This document shows positions 9,921-22,384 of a stretch of DNA of 64,000 nt, piece by piece. The stretch is from Anthopleura xanthogrammica (lineage: Eukaryota > Cnidaria > Anthozoa > Actiniaria > Actiniidae). The stretch's first letter is position 1, and every line of letters starts with the position of its first letter. The notes under the pieces are model-generated. The model was not told the DNA's origin and searched no databases. It saw only the letters and a list, made by a program, of their open reading frames with translations. Both the position numbers and the translations under genes were made by a program. Location of the stretch: the NCBI GenBank assembly GCA_964019055.1, contig OZ025210.1:7769547-7833546 (forward strand), read 5' to 3'.

Positions 9921-12900
9921 TTAAGCAAAGTCCACAGGTCTTATCTTCATTTCCATTCTCTTCATGGAATATTTATCATTACGCCAAGTATACCATATAA
10001 TACCCTTCAAAAAAGAACTAGGGTTCCTGTTGTAGTACTGGCCGTTAGGGTTACTGTCAAGACAGTCGTTATACCACCAACCACCTGTGTACGCTACGGC
10101 ACATGATTTACTGTGGTCAAGGTCATGATCAGCATCCCTAGTTGAGAACTCCATACTGTTGTGAACTGCCACGCTATCACCAGCATCCCCTGGGTTTTTA
10201 TTTTAAAAAAGCAACAACAATTAAAATGAAACAAAAACAATCGTTTTAATATGATTTTCAAAAACGGACTTCACAAAAAATATATTATATAAACAAATGA
10301 ATTTCCATGTTTACCTGAGTATTGTCTAACAGGCCCTTGGATTGTGCTCGTGTGACTTCAAGCCTTACTGGCCTATGTCTTGGTTACTCTACCTGCCAAA
10401 TTGTGTTCTTACGTACCCTCCCTTTCACATTTTCCTCATCGATCATCATCTAGCTAGAATACAAGACCCATCTCCAGATTTTCTTAATATTCACCAGCAT
10501 TGGTTTGCAAATATTAACCCTGGGCCACCTTTGCTGAGAATATCTATTCCATTTTATATGAGTTTTGGCACAAGCTCATTTAAACTAGGTCTGAAAAGGG
10601 CAACACGGCGGTCAAACGCAATGCGCATGCGCGAATGTATTTTTTCGTTCCCAGGGATTCTCGAGTTTTCATTATAACTTTTTATTAGGAAAATGTCTGT
10701 GAGCAGCCAAAAAGCAATACAAATATGCCAAAAGCAGCAAAATTACTGCAAAGTTAGGATCCACATTCACATATGTAATAGAAATACACCAGAACTAAAT
10801 AGTGTGGGCTTTACAAAGAATGCCAATCTTTCTCAAAGAAGTTAAATGCTTTTAAAGAGAAGCTTGGCGAAGAGGTCGTAAAACAGCATAGAACGATATA
10901 GTTTTAACGGAGTTCGAGAATTATAATAATTCGAATACTGTAACGGCTCGTGCAATTTTGTTAAACATTGAAAAATTTACTCGTCATAATTTATTCTAAA
11001 TTGCACTCAAAATCATGCGATTACTTGTTAATCATAGGCGGGAAACCATTCAACAGCTATGAACCAACCAATCAGAATCGATTTCACGTTTTGCACTGAA
11101 AAATTTCAAATTTTGCACTCAAAATTTCAAAATTTGCACTCAAAAATTTCAAAATTTGCACTGCCTTAGCAAATTTAGAATAAATTGAGGTGCTCTCAGC
11201 CAATCAGAGTGCAGAAATTTTTGTATGTATATGATTACCGTTAAAATCATTAAGGAAAGGTGGAAAGACAAGTAACTAAAGACCAAAATGAAGACAATTT
11301 TGATGAAAATTCCTCTATCGATCGACGAATACTGGAAATACTGAAATCAATCAGCACTTTAAAGAGATAAACACAGATCTGATGTACTCCTATCCTCAAC
11401 CACTACCCATACAGACACCCGTATTCCAGCTCTAGAGGTAAACACTGTTGAAAGAGCTTTGGCACAACAGAAACGCACATCTTCTGGCCCGGACGAGCTC
11501 CCGTACTGGATTTGGAGGGATTTTTCTTATCTTCTAGCTCCTACGATCACAAAGCTATTCAACTGCTCATTACAACAACAATTGGTGCCTTCTTCGTGGA
11601 AACTTGCTAATGTGACTCCTATCCCAAAGGAGTCACCCTTATCAAGCTGCAGCCAATTACGACCTATCTCTTTAACCAACGTGATTATAAGACTTTTTGA
11701 AAGGCTTGTACTCAAGTTAGAGATATCTGAGGTTGCTAAGTCCTTCATTAAACCCGATCAATTTGCTTATAAGGAGAACTGTAACACTACAATGGCTTTG
11801 GTGAGATCCCAGCACAATTGGCTGAAGTGGTTAGACGGAGATGCAGACTTTGTACGTGTTTTGTCATTCGACTTCAGCAAAGCATTTGATAGTGTCCCCC
11901 ACAACATTATCGCTGATAAATTAAAGGCTACAAGCATCAATCCTTATGCCATCAATTGGACTTTAGACTTCTTAAATAATAGGAAAGAGAGAGTAGTCGT
12001 TGACGGAGTAACAACAGAGTTTGTAGATATCAATAGAGGAGTACCACAGGGAACAGTCCTAGGCCCCATTATGTTCTCGTTAATGGTCAATGACATCACG
12101 CTGACTAATCCTAGGAGAAACCTTATGGTGAAATACGCTGACGATATCACGATTAGCATCCCTATCAGCAACAACAACACTGGCACAGCAATAGAAGAAG
12201 TCAATAGTATGAAATGTTGGGCTACGAGCAAAAGGATGACTTTAAACCTCTCAAAGACGTCAGAGATGCTGACACATGGCAAGACTACCAAGCCTACTCC
12301 ACCATCAATACCCGACATTGAACGTAAGAACTGGCTTAAGTTACTTGGAATAACATTTCAAGAAAACCCCTGCTGTTGGGATCTCCACTTTGATAATTTG
12401 ATTACCAAAGCCAGCAGCCGATTGTACATACTGAGGGTTTGTAAGTTCTACGGCTATTCTCCTGATCAGCTCAACAAATTGTTTGATTCACTTATCATGT
12501 CCTTGTTTATGTATGGCATCGAGGTATGGGGAATGGCCCCTCAGAAATACTTAAACAGAGTTGACAAGTTCTGCAGACGAGCAAGCCGATATGGATACAA
12601 CACGTATTCGGATTTTAGGATATCGAATCTGATTGAAGAACAAGATCGAAAGTTGTTCCAAAAGATCACCACCATAGATGAACATCCACTGAAAGATATG
12701 TTGCCACCGAAGCGAAGAAGAGTATTAAGAAAGAGGGGACACGACTATCAGCTCCCAAGGACGAACACAGAACGTTTTAAAAACACTTTCATTAATTCTT
12801 ACACCAATATATTACATTGAACATTTATTCTATTTTTTTCGTAAAAACTCACGTCTGTTGAGTTTATCTATACCAATAAAGACTATTATTATCATTATTA

Positions 12901-14466
12901 TTATCTATTTAGATGAACTGTAAGTCACAGCATAAAATTGTATTTATTTCACCTGTTTAGTAATTCAAACAATAAAGACAGCCTTTTTTTTTGTTTGTTT
13001 CTATTTTTAAAAAGTTGCTAATAAAAGATCATTTAGCGATTATATTGTCTATTTTAGTGAACAAAATGACCTTTTTTCAAGTAAAAATCTAAAAATGATT
13101 TACACATTACAATCCATTTTTGATTAAGGAGAAAAGATTATGCATCCTTTATTCTTAAACAAAGCTTAGGAATATAGAAATTGGACCATAACTTACATTT
13201 ATCCGACATTATATTTAAGTGATCCAAAACATTGACAAAACATTGACAACGATGCACTCTCCTCGCCAAATTGGTCTTCAAACACATATAACTTTTTTTG
13301 TGAAACTCAGCAAATGTAGGTCTTGACTTAATCTACGATATGTGTGGATTTGGATCTAAGCTTTAAAGTATTTTTCTTGGTATTAGCACTATGTGCCGAG
13401 AATGAAGGTCAAACGTTTTTTACTATCAAAAGCCGAGAATTCCCGGGAACGAGAACCAATAGATTGAGCATGCGCAATGCGTTTGACCGCCGTGTTGAAA
13501 AGGGCACAGCAAACAACGAAGCTAGAGAGGTCTATTATTGGCCAAAGCATGCAAAACCTTGTGTATCAGTGTTCTTTCTGCCAAATCGTCTCAGTAAACG
13601 TAGCTCAGATAATGCAGTGTTTTATGGATTGGTTGTAACAGCAACTAGAGAATTAAACACTCAACCAAAATAATAAACAAAAGATACAAAAACATCTACC
13701 GAATGGATCAGAATGTAGACAATAAAAACATTGTATGAAATGACCTAATATAGTACCTGTATACTGTCCCACAGTAAGACGGTATTTATTACCCTCATCA
13801 GCCACCTTAAACAATCCATATTCAGCGTATCGCGTGTTTCCCTCGAAGTCCTCCATATCAACTCGCAGTCGGTAACTCCTCTGTGACGTCATCCTGTGGA
13901 TATTATCCAGTCCCAACCAGTACTCTCCTAGCTTGTTCCCAAACCCCCGTTTATAGTCAGCCCAGTCACGATAGAAATCAACCGAGCCGTCTATTCGTTT
14001 CTGGATGACAGTCCATCCTCCTTCATTGGTTACCATGTCACAATAGACTTGAATTGGGTGAGAGGGATTGGGAGTGATGCTGTAGACACCGCTGACCTGT
14101 TCGTAGTTTTTGTAGATTTCTTCACAAGATGAGCGGGGAAATGGTAACTATAAAAAAAGTTTTAATTAGGTAATATTAAAAACAAATACAAGGGAGCCCT
14201 ATTTCAACCCTCGACCTGCGTGTATGGCACAACATGGAGTCCAATTTAGACCATAAGGAAAGGCAAAAATAAAATCAGGAAAAATGAACTTAATTAATTT
14301 GTAGAACCAGATGGTCTATCATACTAAACTGAATTAAACGTAATATTCTTATCTTCGCGCGCGACTTTGTTTTTCTGTATGATTTGCCTATGTCGCGTAT
14401 ACGTAGAATTAGCTTCTACTGAGTGCATGCTAGGAATTACTAACACATTAATAAAGTTTATCATTC

Positions 14467-14530
<64 letters not shown>

Positions 14531-15468
14531 TGCTACCATGGTAGCAAGATCAATATCAAACCGCCATCTTTTGCATGCGACATTTCTCAAACCACAATTT
14601 CACCGGCCGTCTTTTAAACTTCGAACTCCCGAAAACACTGGACAAAAATAGTCCCTGGCATGGGGATTCATTTTTTTTAAATCTTTTAGTTTTTCCTCGT
14701 AGATTTTCCTTTTTTTTTCTTTCTTGTTTTTTTTTTTTTTTTTTTTTCAAAAAAATGTCAATATCTATTTTATATATTCAGGTGGGGTTTTTTGCTATTA
14801 AGAACAAGTATTTCCCGCTGTACTGCACTGTCCATTGGAAAGTGACTTTTGTAAGGGACTACTTGTTCCGTGGGACTGACTTTCTAAATGATTATGAATA
14901 AAAAAAATAGACGTATTTGCGCAAATCATTTTTTCTTGAAAAAAATCGTTCGCTCGCTGTGGATTTTCTGACCATATAGGTCCGGGTCGCACTTAAACCA
15001 CGTTTTTGGGATTTTGGGATGTCCAGCATATTTAGAACAACTTTTTACCTGAAAACATGTTCGTAACAATCGAATGCAAATTATCAAAGTGTGAATTGTA
15101 TTCACCTGTAATTTGATGTGATCAAACTCCTGATCGTGTTGTAAGGCGTCCGGTTGGTCGTACATATCACTAGTCATCAGTTCACACGAGTGAAGCCCGT
15201 TTGTTGCTTGTTTCTTAAAGTTAACTGATGTACACGAGTCTGCCATACGAGTACACTGATGAACACAAGCCATCCTGTTGTGGACTTTGACAGTCTTAAA
15301 TTTGAACTTCGAAAGCTTTTGATTTTTCGTAGCTGAAAAATACCTGCTAAGACTAAGCTGATCCTGGAGCTGTGGAAACTCATTAAAGTGCTGTTGATTG
15401 CAGTGACAAAGACAAAACACTATTTGTAAAAAGATATAGCAACTCAGAATCTTGAAAACCTGAGACAT
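9921..15468 (-). CDS. Copy A: secreted PAN + fibrinogen-related protein (chimeric)
   Basis: Exons on the minus strand are 15468-15106, 14147-13757 and 10189-9921 (363+391+269 nt, 340 residues, frame intact). Exon 1 has a signal peptide (MSQVFKILSCYIFLQIVF…) and a PAN/apple-like domain with CVHQC, SCTSVNF and SCELM. Exon 2 is the N-terminal half of a fibrinogen C-terminal domain (SGVYSI, YCDM, GGWTVIQKR, GEYWLGLDNIH). Exon 3 is the C-terminal half (FSTRDADHD at the calcium site, GGWWYNDC, NPNGQYY, MKIRP). A secreted recognition lectin is the likely role (family knowledge). Exons 1 and 2 resemble copy B, whereas exon 3 and its flank resemble copy C, so the gene is a recombinant. Intron 2 is swollen to 3.6 kb by a TIR element with a LINE inside. 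Whether so large an intron is spliced efficiently is unknown. Confidence 0.88.
10315..10332 (-). pseudogene. Remnant of a copy-C-type exon 2 at a recombination junction
   Basis: Eighteen bases (ctgagtattgtctaacag on plus) match the 3' end of copy C's exon 2, next to its splice donor. Directly beyond, the sequence switches to copy-B-type intron (compare 19928 onward). It marks the breakpoint that joined a C-type 3' part to a B-type 5' part. Confidence 0.75.
10602..13496. mobile_element. TIR element (Mutator-like by TSD length) carrying a LINE
   Basis: The element begins AACACGGCGGTCAAACGCA and ends with its reverse complement. The inverted similarity continues for about 65 bp with mismatches. 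It is flanked by a perfect 9-bp direct repeat GAAAAGGGC (10593-10601 and 13497-13505). Copy B carries the empty site near 20176 (gaaaagggcacagc), so this is a real insertion. A 9-bp duplication fits Mutator-like elements, but no transposase is visible. The interior contains AT-rich inverted segments and repeated TTGCACT motifs (10990-11200) and a LINE fragment. Confidence 0.8.
11250..12906 (+). mobile_element. 5'-truncated non-LTR retrotransposon with reverse transcriptase
   Basis: An open frame of 453 codons (11459-12820) carries a reverse transcriptase domain with SFDFSKAFDSVPHN, RGVPQGTVLGP and VKYADDITI (the catalytic YADD). A thumb-like C-terminal part follows. A related out-of-frame segment just upstream (HFKEINTDLM at about 11353) shows at least one frameshift near 11430. 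The endonuclease is missing. The 3' end is AATAAAG followed by an ATT-rich short repeat (12877-12906), as in CR1/L2/Jockey-like LINEs. It lies inside the TIR element. Probably dead on arrival. Confidence 0.8.
14467..14528. repeat. (TTA)n microsatellite, with poly(T) tract at 14727-14748
   Basis: About 20 units of TTA/ATT lie in intron 1 of copy A, followed 200 bp later by a run of about 22 T. No coding content. Confidence 0.9.
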
Positions 15469-15660
15469 GGCTGGAGTGAATACGAAAGTTTATGATGCAG
15501 CTGCTTGGACTTGGACTGTTTTATTCAAATGATCCCGATGAGCTTTATTGAATGGCTGTATTCCAATAAAAGATAATAACAAACAAAAAAACTTTTGAGA
15601 AACCAACTAGATTGTTTCCGCGCGACTGGACATCGAATCTTTTTCGTTTACCTTACAGAA
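15469..15660 (-). promoter_or_regulatory. Class-1 upstream/leader block of copy A
   Basis: Read on the minus strand, the sequence before the start codon (GTCCAAGTCCAAGCAGCTGC, then the CATAAACTTTCGTATTCACT segment) is conserved almost base for base before copies E, F and G and before the relic at 36195. The identity extends to a TCGATGTCCAGTCGCG block about 150 bp upstream. It probably contains the core promoter and 5' leader, but no clear TATA box can be assigned. Confidence 0.45.
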
Positions 15661-15926
15661 AAATTTACTGATTAAATAGATAATAGTTTGTGAATATGTG
15701 CAGATAGATACGTATTTCAATAAAGTTAGCCACCCAAATCCTAGAATGGTGAGGTCGCTAAGGATTCACATCAAATAAGTTAAGCTTTTGGATACCTATT
15801 ATATCTCCACAGCTTGAGAATCCTCACATATATATTTTTTCAGAAACAAATTACGAAAGAATAATACGCACCTTTTCAGTTGCTTGTTTTTGCTTGTCAT
15901 GTGTAATCAGGCAAGAGCTTATTAAA

Positions 15927-16303
15927 CTTTATTATATCCATTTTGAAATCACTAGCAAATCCTGTAATCTGATTGGCTCTCAGTAGATTGATTCAAGCAC
16001 GAATCGCACTATTTTGAGTCCGAATCACACTATTTTGAGTCCGAATCGCATCTTTTTGTCCGCCAATCACAATGCAACACTAGAAAAGGTAACCAATCAG
16101 ATTACAGGATTGTATGTAATCAGCCAATCAGATTACAGCAAATAAGGAACATAAAATGTAGCTTTTTTCAAGTTTGACTGCAATTTTTTGTTACAAAAAG
16201 AAACAAAATGGATGATTTTAACAGCTACTTATTAATAAATACTTTTGTACTTATCACAAATTTAGTGTCTATCTAATATGATTTCCAAATGGATATAATA
16301 AAG
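15927..16303. mobile_element. Nested inverted-repeat element upstream of copy A
   Basis: The outer ends are CTTTATTATATCCATTTTG and its near-complement ending AAATGGATATAATAAAG. Inside, AATCCTGTAATCTGATTGG (15953) faces CCAATCAGATTACAGGATT (16095). The equivalent place upstream of copy F (39741-39765) lacks it, so the insertion came after the duplication. Confidence 0.6.
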
Positions 16304-16305
16304 TG

Positions 16306-16445
16306 ATAATTGAACTAAGTGGAGTGCAATTTTGGTCTGATATCAAACTTGCGATTACAAATCACACTCCCGCTACGCGGTCGTGTGATTTTGTTATCGC
16401 GCGTTTGATATCAGACCAAATTGCACTCCACTTAGTTCAATTACC
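16306..16445. repeat. Hairpin: GGAGTGCAATTTTGGTCTGA inverted repeat
   Basis: The arms at 16306-16365 and about 16385-16445 are nearly exact complements around an acgcgg-type loop. It directly follows the nested element and is likewise absent upstream of copies E and F. Confidence 0.75.
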
Positions 16446-16481
16446 ATTATTTATTATGAACACGTCCAAGTCGTAATCTCA

Positions 16482-16609
16482 CGGCAAATCAAGCCCCAAC
16501 TGTTTTGAATGCTGAGCATTTCATTACTTTTATCACTAAGACTTTTAAGTCTTAGTGATAAAAGTAATGAAATGCTCAGCATACAAAACAGTTGGGGCTT
16601 GATTTGCCG
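16482..16609. repeat. 128-bp near-perfect palindrome from an inverted duplication
   Basis: The arms (16482-16544 and 16547-16609) meet at cactaagactTTTAAgtcttagtg. The right arm continues into sequence that exists once upstream of copies F and G (39670-39722, 43150-43212). The left arm is therefore an extra inverted copy of unique flanking sequence and not a separate element. Confidence 0.8.
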
Positions 16610-17775
16610 CTAGCGCTGGAAATAGGAAATAAAATGAATTAAGATCGAAACTTTTCCGTGCCCGATATTAGCATTCATGTGATTGAGAATTTATTATGGA
16701 TTACATTTTCGAAAATAAAAATAATTACTACAACACTTATTTTTTTCCGAAACACGTGCTTATTATTTCATCTCGAATACGAAATTCTCAGTTCAGCATT
16801 TTTTTTTTTGGCCGTCGAAAAAAATGTTTATTTTGAGAAGCGTCCTTCCCTCCTCAGAAAGCGCACTCGTGAGTCAAGGCATAATTATACCACCATCCTT
16901 ATAATTCAACCCTGAATGAAAGAGAGGTTCAGGAGATCAAATCGTCTTTTAAATTTTTTCGCTCTCTTTACTTTTTTAACCGTTATCGTTGAAGTGCGAC
17001 TTGTCAAGCTTGAAGTCTCGTTGCCAGCTAGTATTTCGACGGTCGTCAATCAAAATACTTTGGGAACGAGTTTATTGGTTTAGAAAAACATGCTTCGTAT
17101 TTATGACCACAGTTTGCGATAGAGGGTAATAATTGTTACTATTAAGGGCTCAAAAGTAAAAGAAATCTGCCAAAAATTAGACATAAGTTCTATGTCGGTA
17201 AAAGTATTTTATTTTCTCATTTTTATTTATACCCAGGTTAGAAAAGCTAACATATATATTTAGGCTGCCTAAAAGTGGAGCTCCCAGTTAATTCATTTAA
17301 GCAAAGAAGTATTATCTTACGAGTTGTACATATATATATTTAGTATATACCAACGCGGGAACCTACATAGATGGCATGTTCTCAAGAAGATAGCGGTGAA
17401 ATTCTTCAAGCTAAAGAGGTATAATTCAACGCTAACATCCAAAGCACATGTTCCGATTTCTGGCGACTCGTTCAACAGCTGCACTTGAAGTTAACTCAAA
17501 CTTGAAAGACATATTTGTCGCTTTTATCACTTTTGATTCTATCCCGCAAGCTTATTTTGAAAGAAAGTATTTTGGAAACTGTCTTTTTTTGACAGTTATA
17601 AGCCATACTTCTCACTATAAGTACTGTAAGTTTGAACTGATGACAGTGAATTAATATGGAAATGAATTGTGCAAGAATCAATGTAATGGCTTCCATATAT
17701 GGCTCGAAGACTCGCGGCTCGGTAAATATTCCCCGATATTCACTTCGCCTTCGGCGAATAATTGTTAAATACATA

Positions 17776-17808
<33 letters not shown>

Positions 17809-18811
17809 GTAATTCCGGAGTTGGAATTTTTAGCTTTATAATTTAGTGCTTAGGCATCCATCAAAATCTAATTATCTCGAAAACAAGCTTTGGACACCCC
17901 ATTTTTCTTTTCATATCTGAAGTCAACATCAAATTTTATTGAAAGAAATTGTAGTTTAAAAAAAGTTTCCAAAAGTAGGCAGTCAACTGCATTTTTTTGT
18001 TTGCAATTGTAAGGTACCATGCTTATTCAAAAGTAGAGAGTAATCATAAATAGCAGTCTTTTTGTTTATTTGCCTATTTGCATTATTGTAATTTTTTTGT
18101 TATTGCTTTGCTTAGCAATAACAATAAATTGTGAATATTTTATTTTTATTTTATTTTAAGGGACTACAAAGTTGAGTGGAGGTGGTGGAGGGGGTGGTGG
18201 CTAAAATTGCTCAAATCGCAAAAGGAAAAGGAAAAAAAAGGGGCCCAAATCACCAAAGCAAAAATAAAAAAGGCCAAATCACAAAAGCAAAAAAAAGCAA
18301 AAAAAAGAAAAGACATCAAAAAATGGAAATTGCCCCCAATCTTCAATTGCCAAACTTGCCAGTACTTTCCACACCAATCCTCCATCCGCCAGCTCGTATT
18401 CTGTATACTTTATGACATTAGTTTTGTTGACAGCAGAGTCGTAAAGCCACTGACTAAAGTACCCTGTCGTTCATATACCAGATAAGCCATCCTTAATACC
18501 AGATAATTACCACAGATTCTTAAATAAGTCATCAGTAACTCAGGGATGTCAATTCCTGTGAATCCGGCCCGCGCGGGATCTCCGCTAATAAAAATTTCAT
18601 CTCTGTTATGCTAAAAGAAATCATTATTATAGTGATTTTTGAAAGAGGAGGAGAAACACAAAGAACATGATTATTGCAATCTGATTGGATCTCGTTACCT
18701 ACTCAATAGCGATACACCGCCCCTGCCGGGCTTAACAGTAACAGGTCTAAAATATTTGCACTCCGCTGGTTGCCGGGATTTTCTTAATGTTTGAATCCAA
18801 TTTACAAGTTA
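16610..18811. other. Duplicated intergenic block upstream of copy A
   Basis: No gene is seen. From 16610 to about 18120 the reverse complement matches 38600-39640 and 42100-43140 (intergenic DNA between E, F and G), down to the tattgctttgcttagcaata tract. A segment at about 17340-17775, flanked by (AT)n and poly(T), is extra here. The stretch 18160-18320 is purine-rich and low in complexity. The rest is unremarkable AT-rich DNA. Confidence 0.5.
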
Positions 18812-19179
18812 CAGTCAAAACGGTTCAAGCGTACCCCCCAGGCTCCATTAATGATTTCATTATTCGAATATAGAGTTGATTATTCACTTTGAGTTTTCAG
18901 TAATAAATTTGAAGACTCCAAACTTCATATTCAATTCACAGGTAAAATTCTAAATTGACAACCAAGTAAACTTCATAGCTAGTGGCCTGTCTGATGAGTT
19001 TTTCTACCTTGGCATGCCAATCGTTGAAGAATCCAATCAAAACTCAAGAAGTTGATGTATTTTCAAGTTTGGAGTATTCTGTTTTAATTAATGGAAAGTC
19101 AGAGTGAATAATGAACACAATATTCGAATAATGGAATCAGAAATGGATTCTGGAGGGGTACGCTTGAGCAACTTGACTG
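18812..19179. mobile_element. Tc1/mariner-type MITE
   Basis: The inverted ends start CAGTCAA and include TCAAGCGTACCCC at both sides. The element is flanked by TA (18810-18811 and 19180-19181), the signature target duplication of Tc1/mariner elements. It is 368 bp, non-coding, and lies in the 3' flank of copy B. Confidence 0.7.
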
Positions 19180-19477
19180 TAAGTCCCTAAATTGTGATCA
19201 AATAAACGTCAAGAAATCGTATGGATGCGCTTGAGTTTTCGGAAGCCTATGATACTTGAGTACAAATTAAAATAGCATCGGATCCTCTTTCTCTCTTCAT
19301 TTTATTATATTTTTTATCTTGATAATGCAATCCTAACATATTTGTAATCACTTGCCACAATGGACACAAGATGAGCAGCTGCGTCATGGTATGACATAGT
19401 TCTGTCCCGATATGATTCTATATTTACTGATAGCATGATTCCCTAAGTTTGTTCTGCTTTCTATTTTGGAAACTCAT

Positions 19478-21838
19478 TCAGTACTCAACAGGTCTTATTT
19501 TCAGTTCTATTCTCTTTTTCGAGGAAAGGTTTTCACTTTTACCGAGCCAAGTGTACCAAGTAATGCCATAATATTCATGTTTCTGTCCGTTGAGGTAACG
19601 ACCATTTGGATTGCACTTCGTACACTTTTTGTACCACCAGCCACCTTTACGCTCCTTTGCACAGTTCCTATCATCTCCAATATCATTATCACGATCGTGT
19701 GTGGAGAACCTCATGTTGTTGTGCCAAGTAAGAGAATCCCCCGCCGTTCCTGAAATAACCAGAATAATAACCAAGGTTGCAAAAACAACTAAAAAATCCA
19801 AGGGTCAACCAGAATATTAATTAAAGAATATTTATTCCAATTTACAATGAGTTTCGGCACTAGCTCATTTAATACTTTCTGTTATGGCAACATCATATTC
19901 TTGATGACGTCGTTAAAGCCTCACAAATTGTGCTCGTGTGACTTCAAGCCTTATTAGCCTCCATCTTGGTTAATCTACCATCTAAATTGTGTTCTTACGT
20001 ACCCTCCCTTCCCCATTTTCCTCCTCATTTATCATCATCTAGCTAGAATACAAGACCCATCTCCAGATTTTCTTAATATTCACCAGCATTGGTTTGCAAA
20101 TATTAACCCACCTTTGCTGAGAATATCTATTCCATTTTACATGAGTTTCGACACTAGCTCATTTAAACTACGTCTGAAAAGGGCACAGCAAACAACGAAG
20201 CTAGAGAGGTATATTATTGGCCAAAGCATGCAAAACCCTGTGTATCAGTGTTCTTTCTGCCAAATCGTCTCAGTAAACGTAGCTCAGATAATGCAGTGTT
20301 TTATGGATTGGTTGTAACAGCAACTAGAGAATTAAACAATCAACCAGAATAATAAACAAAAGATACAAAAACATCTACCGAATGGATCAGAATGTAGACA
20401 ATAAAAACATTGTATAAAATAACCTAATATAGTACCTGTATACTGTCCCACAGTAAGACGGTATTTATTACCCTCATCAGCCACCTTAAACAATTCATAT
20501 TCAGCGTATCGCGTGTTTCCTTCGAAGTCCTCCATGTCAACTCGCAGTCGGTAACTCCTCTGTGACGTCATCCTGTGGATATTATCCAGTCCCAACCAGT
20601 ACTCTCCTAGCTTGTTCCCAAACCCCCGTTTATAGTCAGCCCAGTCACGATAGAAATCAACCGAGCCGTCTATTCGTTTCTGGATGACAGTCCATCCTCC
20701 TCCATTGGTTACCATGTCACAATAGACTTGAATTGGATGAGAGGGATTGGGAGTGATGCTGTAGACACCGCTGACCTGTCCGTAGTTTTTGTAGATTTCT
20801 TCACAAGATGAGCGGGGAAATGGTATCTATAAAAACAAAAGTTTTAATTAGGTAATATTAAAAACAAATGCAATACCAAATAGTTTAAAGGGAGCCCTAT
20901 TTCAACCCTCGACCTACGTTTGGGCACCTCAGGGGTCCCAATTTAGATAAATATGAAAGATCAGCGGGGAATTGGTTTCTATAAAAATTATTAATATAAG
21001 ATGATTTCCCTATGTGTTGTATACCGGCGTTGAAATATTACTACAATGGTAGCAAGATAAAAATCAAACCGCCATCTTTCACATGCGACATTTCTCAAAC
21101 CCCAATTTCACAAAAATACTCCGCCTAGCATGAGGATTCATTTTTTTAAATATTTTAGTTTTTCTTCGTAGATTTTCCTTTTTTTCCTTCTTTTTTTTTC
21201 AAAAAATTGTCAATGTCTATTTTATCTATTCATGTATTTCCCGCTGTACTGCACTGTCCATTGGAAAGTGACCTTTGGAAGGGACTACTTGTTCCGTGGG
21301 ACTGACTTTTTATATTCAACCTCTAAATGAGTATAAATAAAAAAAATAGACGTATTTGCGCAAATCATTTTTTCTTTCAAAAATTCGTTCGCTCGCTGTG
21401 GAGTTTCTGACTATATAGGTCCGGGTCGCAAACCAACAATCGAATGCAAATTATCAAAGTGTGAATTGTATTTACCTGTAATTTGATGTGATCAAACTCC
21501 TGATCGTGTTGTAAGGCGTCCGGTTGGTCGTACATATCACTAGTCATCAGTTCACACGAGTGAAGCCCGTTTGTTGCTTGTTTCTTAAAGTTAACAGATG
21601 TACACGAGTCTGCCAAACGAGTACACTGATAAACACAAGCCATCCTGTTGTGGACTTTGACAGTCTTAAACTTGGACTTCGAAAGCTTTTGATTTTTCGT
21701 AGCTGAAAAATACCTGCTAAGACTAAGCTGATCCTGGAGCTGTGGAAACTCATTAAAGTGCTGTTGATTGCAGTGACAAAGACAAAACACTATTTGTAAA
21801 AAGATATAGAAACTCAGAATCTTGAGAACCTGAGACAT
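19478..21838 (-). CDS. Copy B: secreted PAN + fibrinogen-related protein
   Basis: Exons on the minus strand are 21838-21476, 20826-20436 and 19749-19478 (363+391+272 nt, 341 residues). The signal peptide and PAN exon carry the QLQDQLSLSRYFSATKN variant shared with A and G. Exon 2 is nearly identical to copy A. Exon 3 differs from all other copies (GTAGDSLTWHN, STHDRDNDIGDD at the calcium site, KGGWWYKKC, a lysine-rich KSENLSSKKRIELKIRP end), so it encodes a distinct ligand-binding half. Intron 2 (19750-20435) contains the uninterrupted target of the TIR element found in copy A. The upstream DNA is class 2, shared with copy C and not with A. The short introns and intact frame suggest a working gene. 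Confidence 0.9.
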
Positions 21839-22384
21839 GACTGAATAGTCTTCGACCTTAACAGCAGCGGTTTAGGCTGTACTACATCAATGCAAAACTT
21901 AATAAATCATTTTTTGCTTAATTCATAGATTCAGATAAAAAAGAAAGTTATTTTTGAGAGCACCGATAATTAAGCCGTGATTAATAACTTGACCCATTAC
22001 CTCAGCGATGTAGTGCAGCTGATTTAGCTTATCACTCTTTATCATTGATGCTAACTAAACCTTAATAAAGGAGTACTGCAGTGAAGCATAATCTCAGTGC
22101 CGCTGTTTATTAACCAGTTTGTTTATCGAGATGGTTATGTCTTTCAATTTAGAATTTGCAGGTTATCAGGGGGGAAACATTGATTCAACCCCCTTATCTC
22201 TTGAAACCTAAAATAGAATAAAATGAAATGAAAAAAGGTCAGAGTTAAATACCGAAAACGGAGGCATTATTTGACAAATTTAGTTCAGGTTTTTGGGAAA
22301 GACATTTTCTAAGCTCAGAGATGAATTATAGAATTATACTAAGGTATTTAAAAAAAGTGAAGAGATATCAATAGCACAAATAAT

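Noticed and set aside
10342..10677. 111-codon frame in intron 2 of copy A
   Set aside because: The same DNA occurs as intron in copy B (19930-20180) with different frame integrity, and the frame runs into the TIR of the inserted element.
13344..13673. 109-codon frame crossing 13496
   Set aside because: It straddles the right border of the TIR element and intron DNA.
18176..18485. Lys-rich frames
   Set aside because: Purine-rich low-complexity DNA with no splice sites or family resemblance, in an intergenic region.
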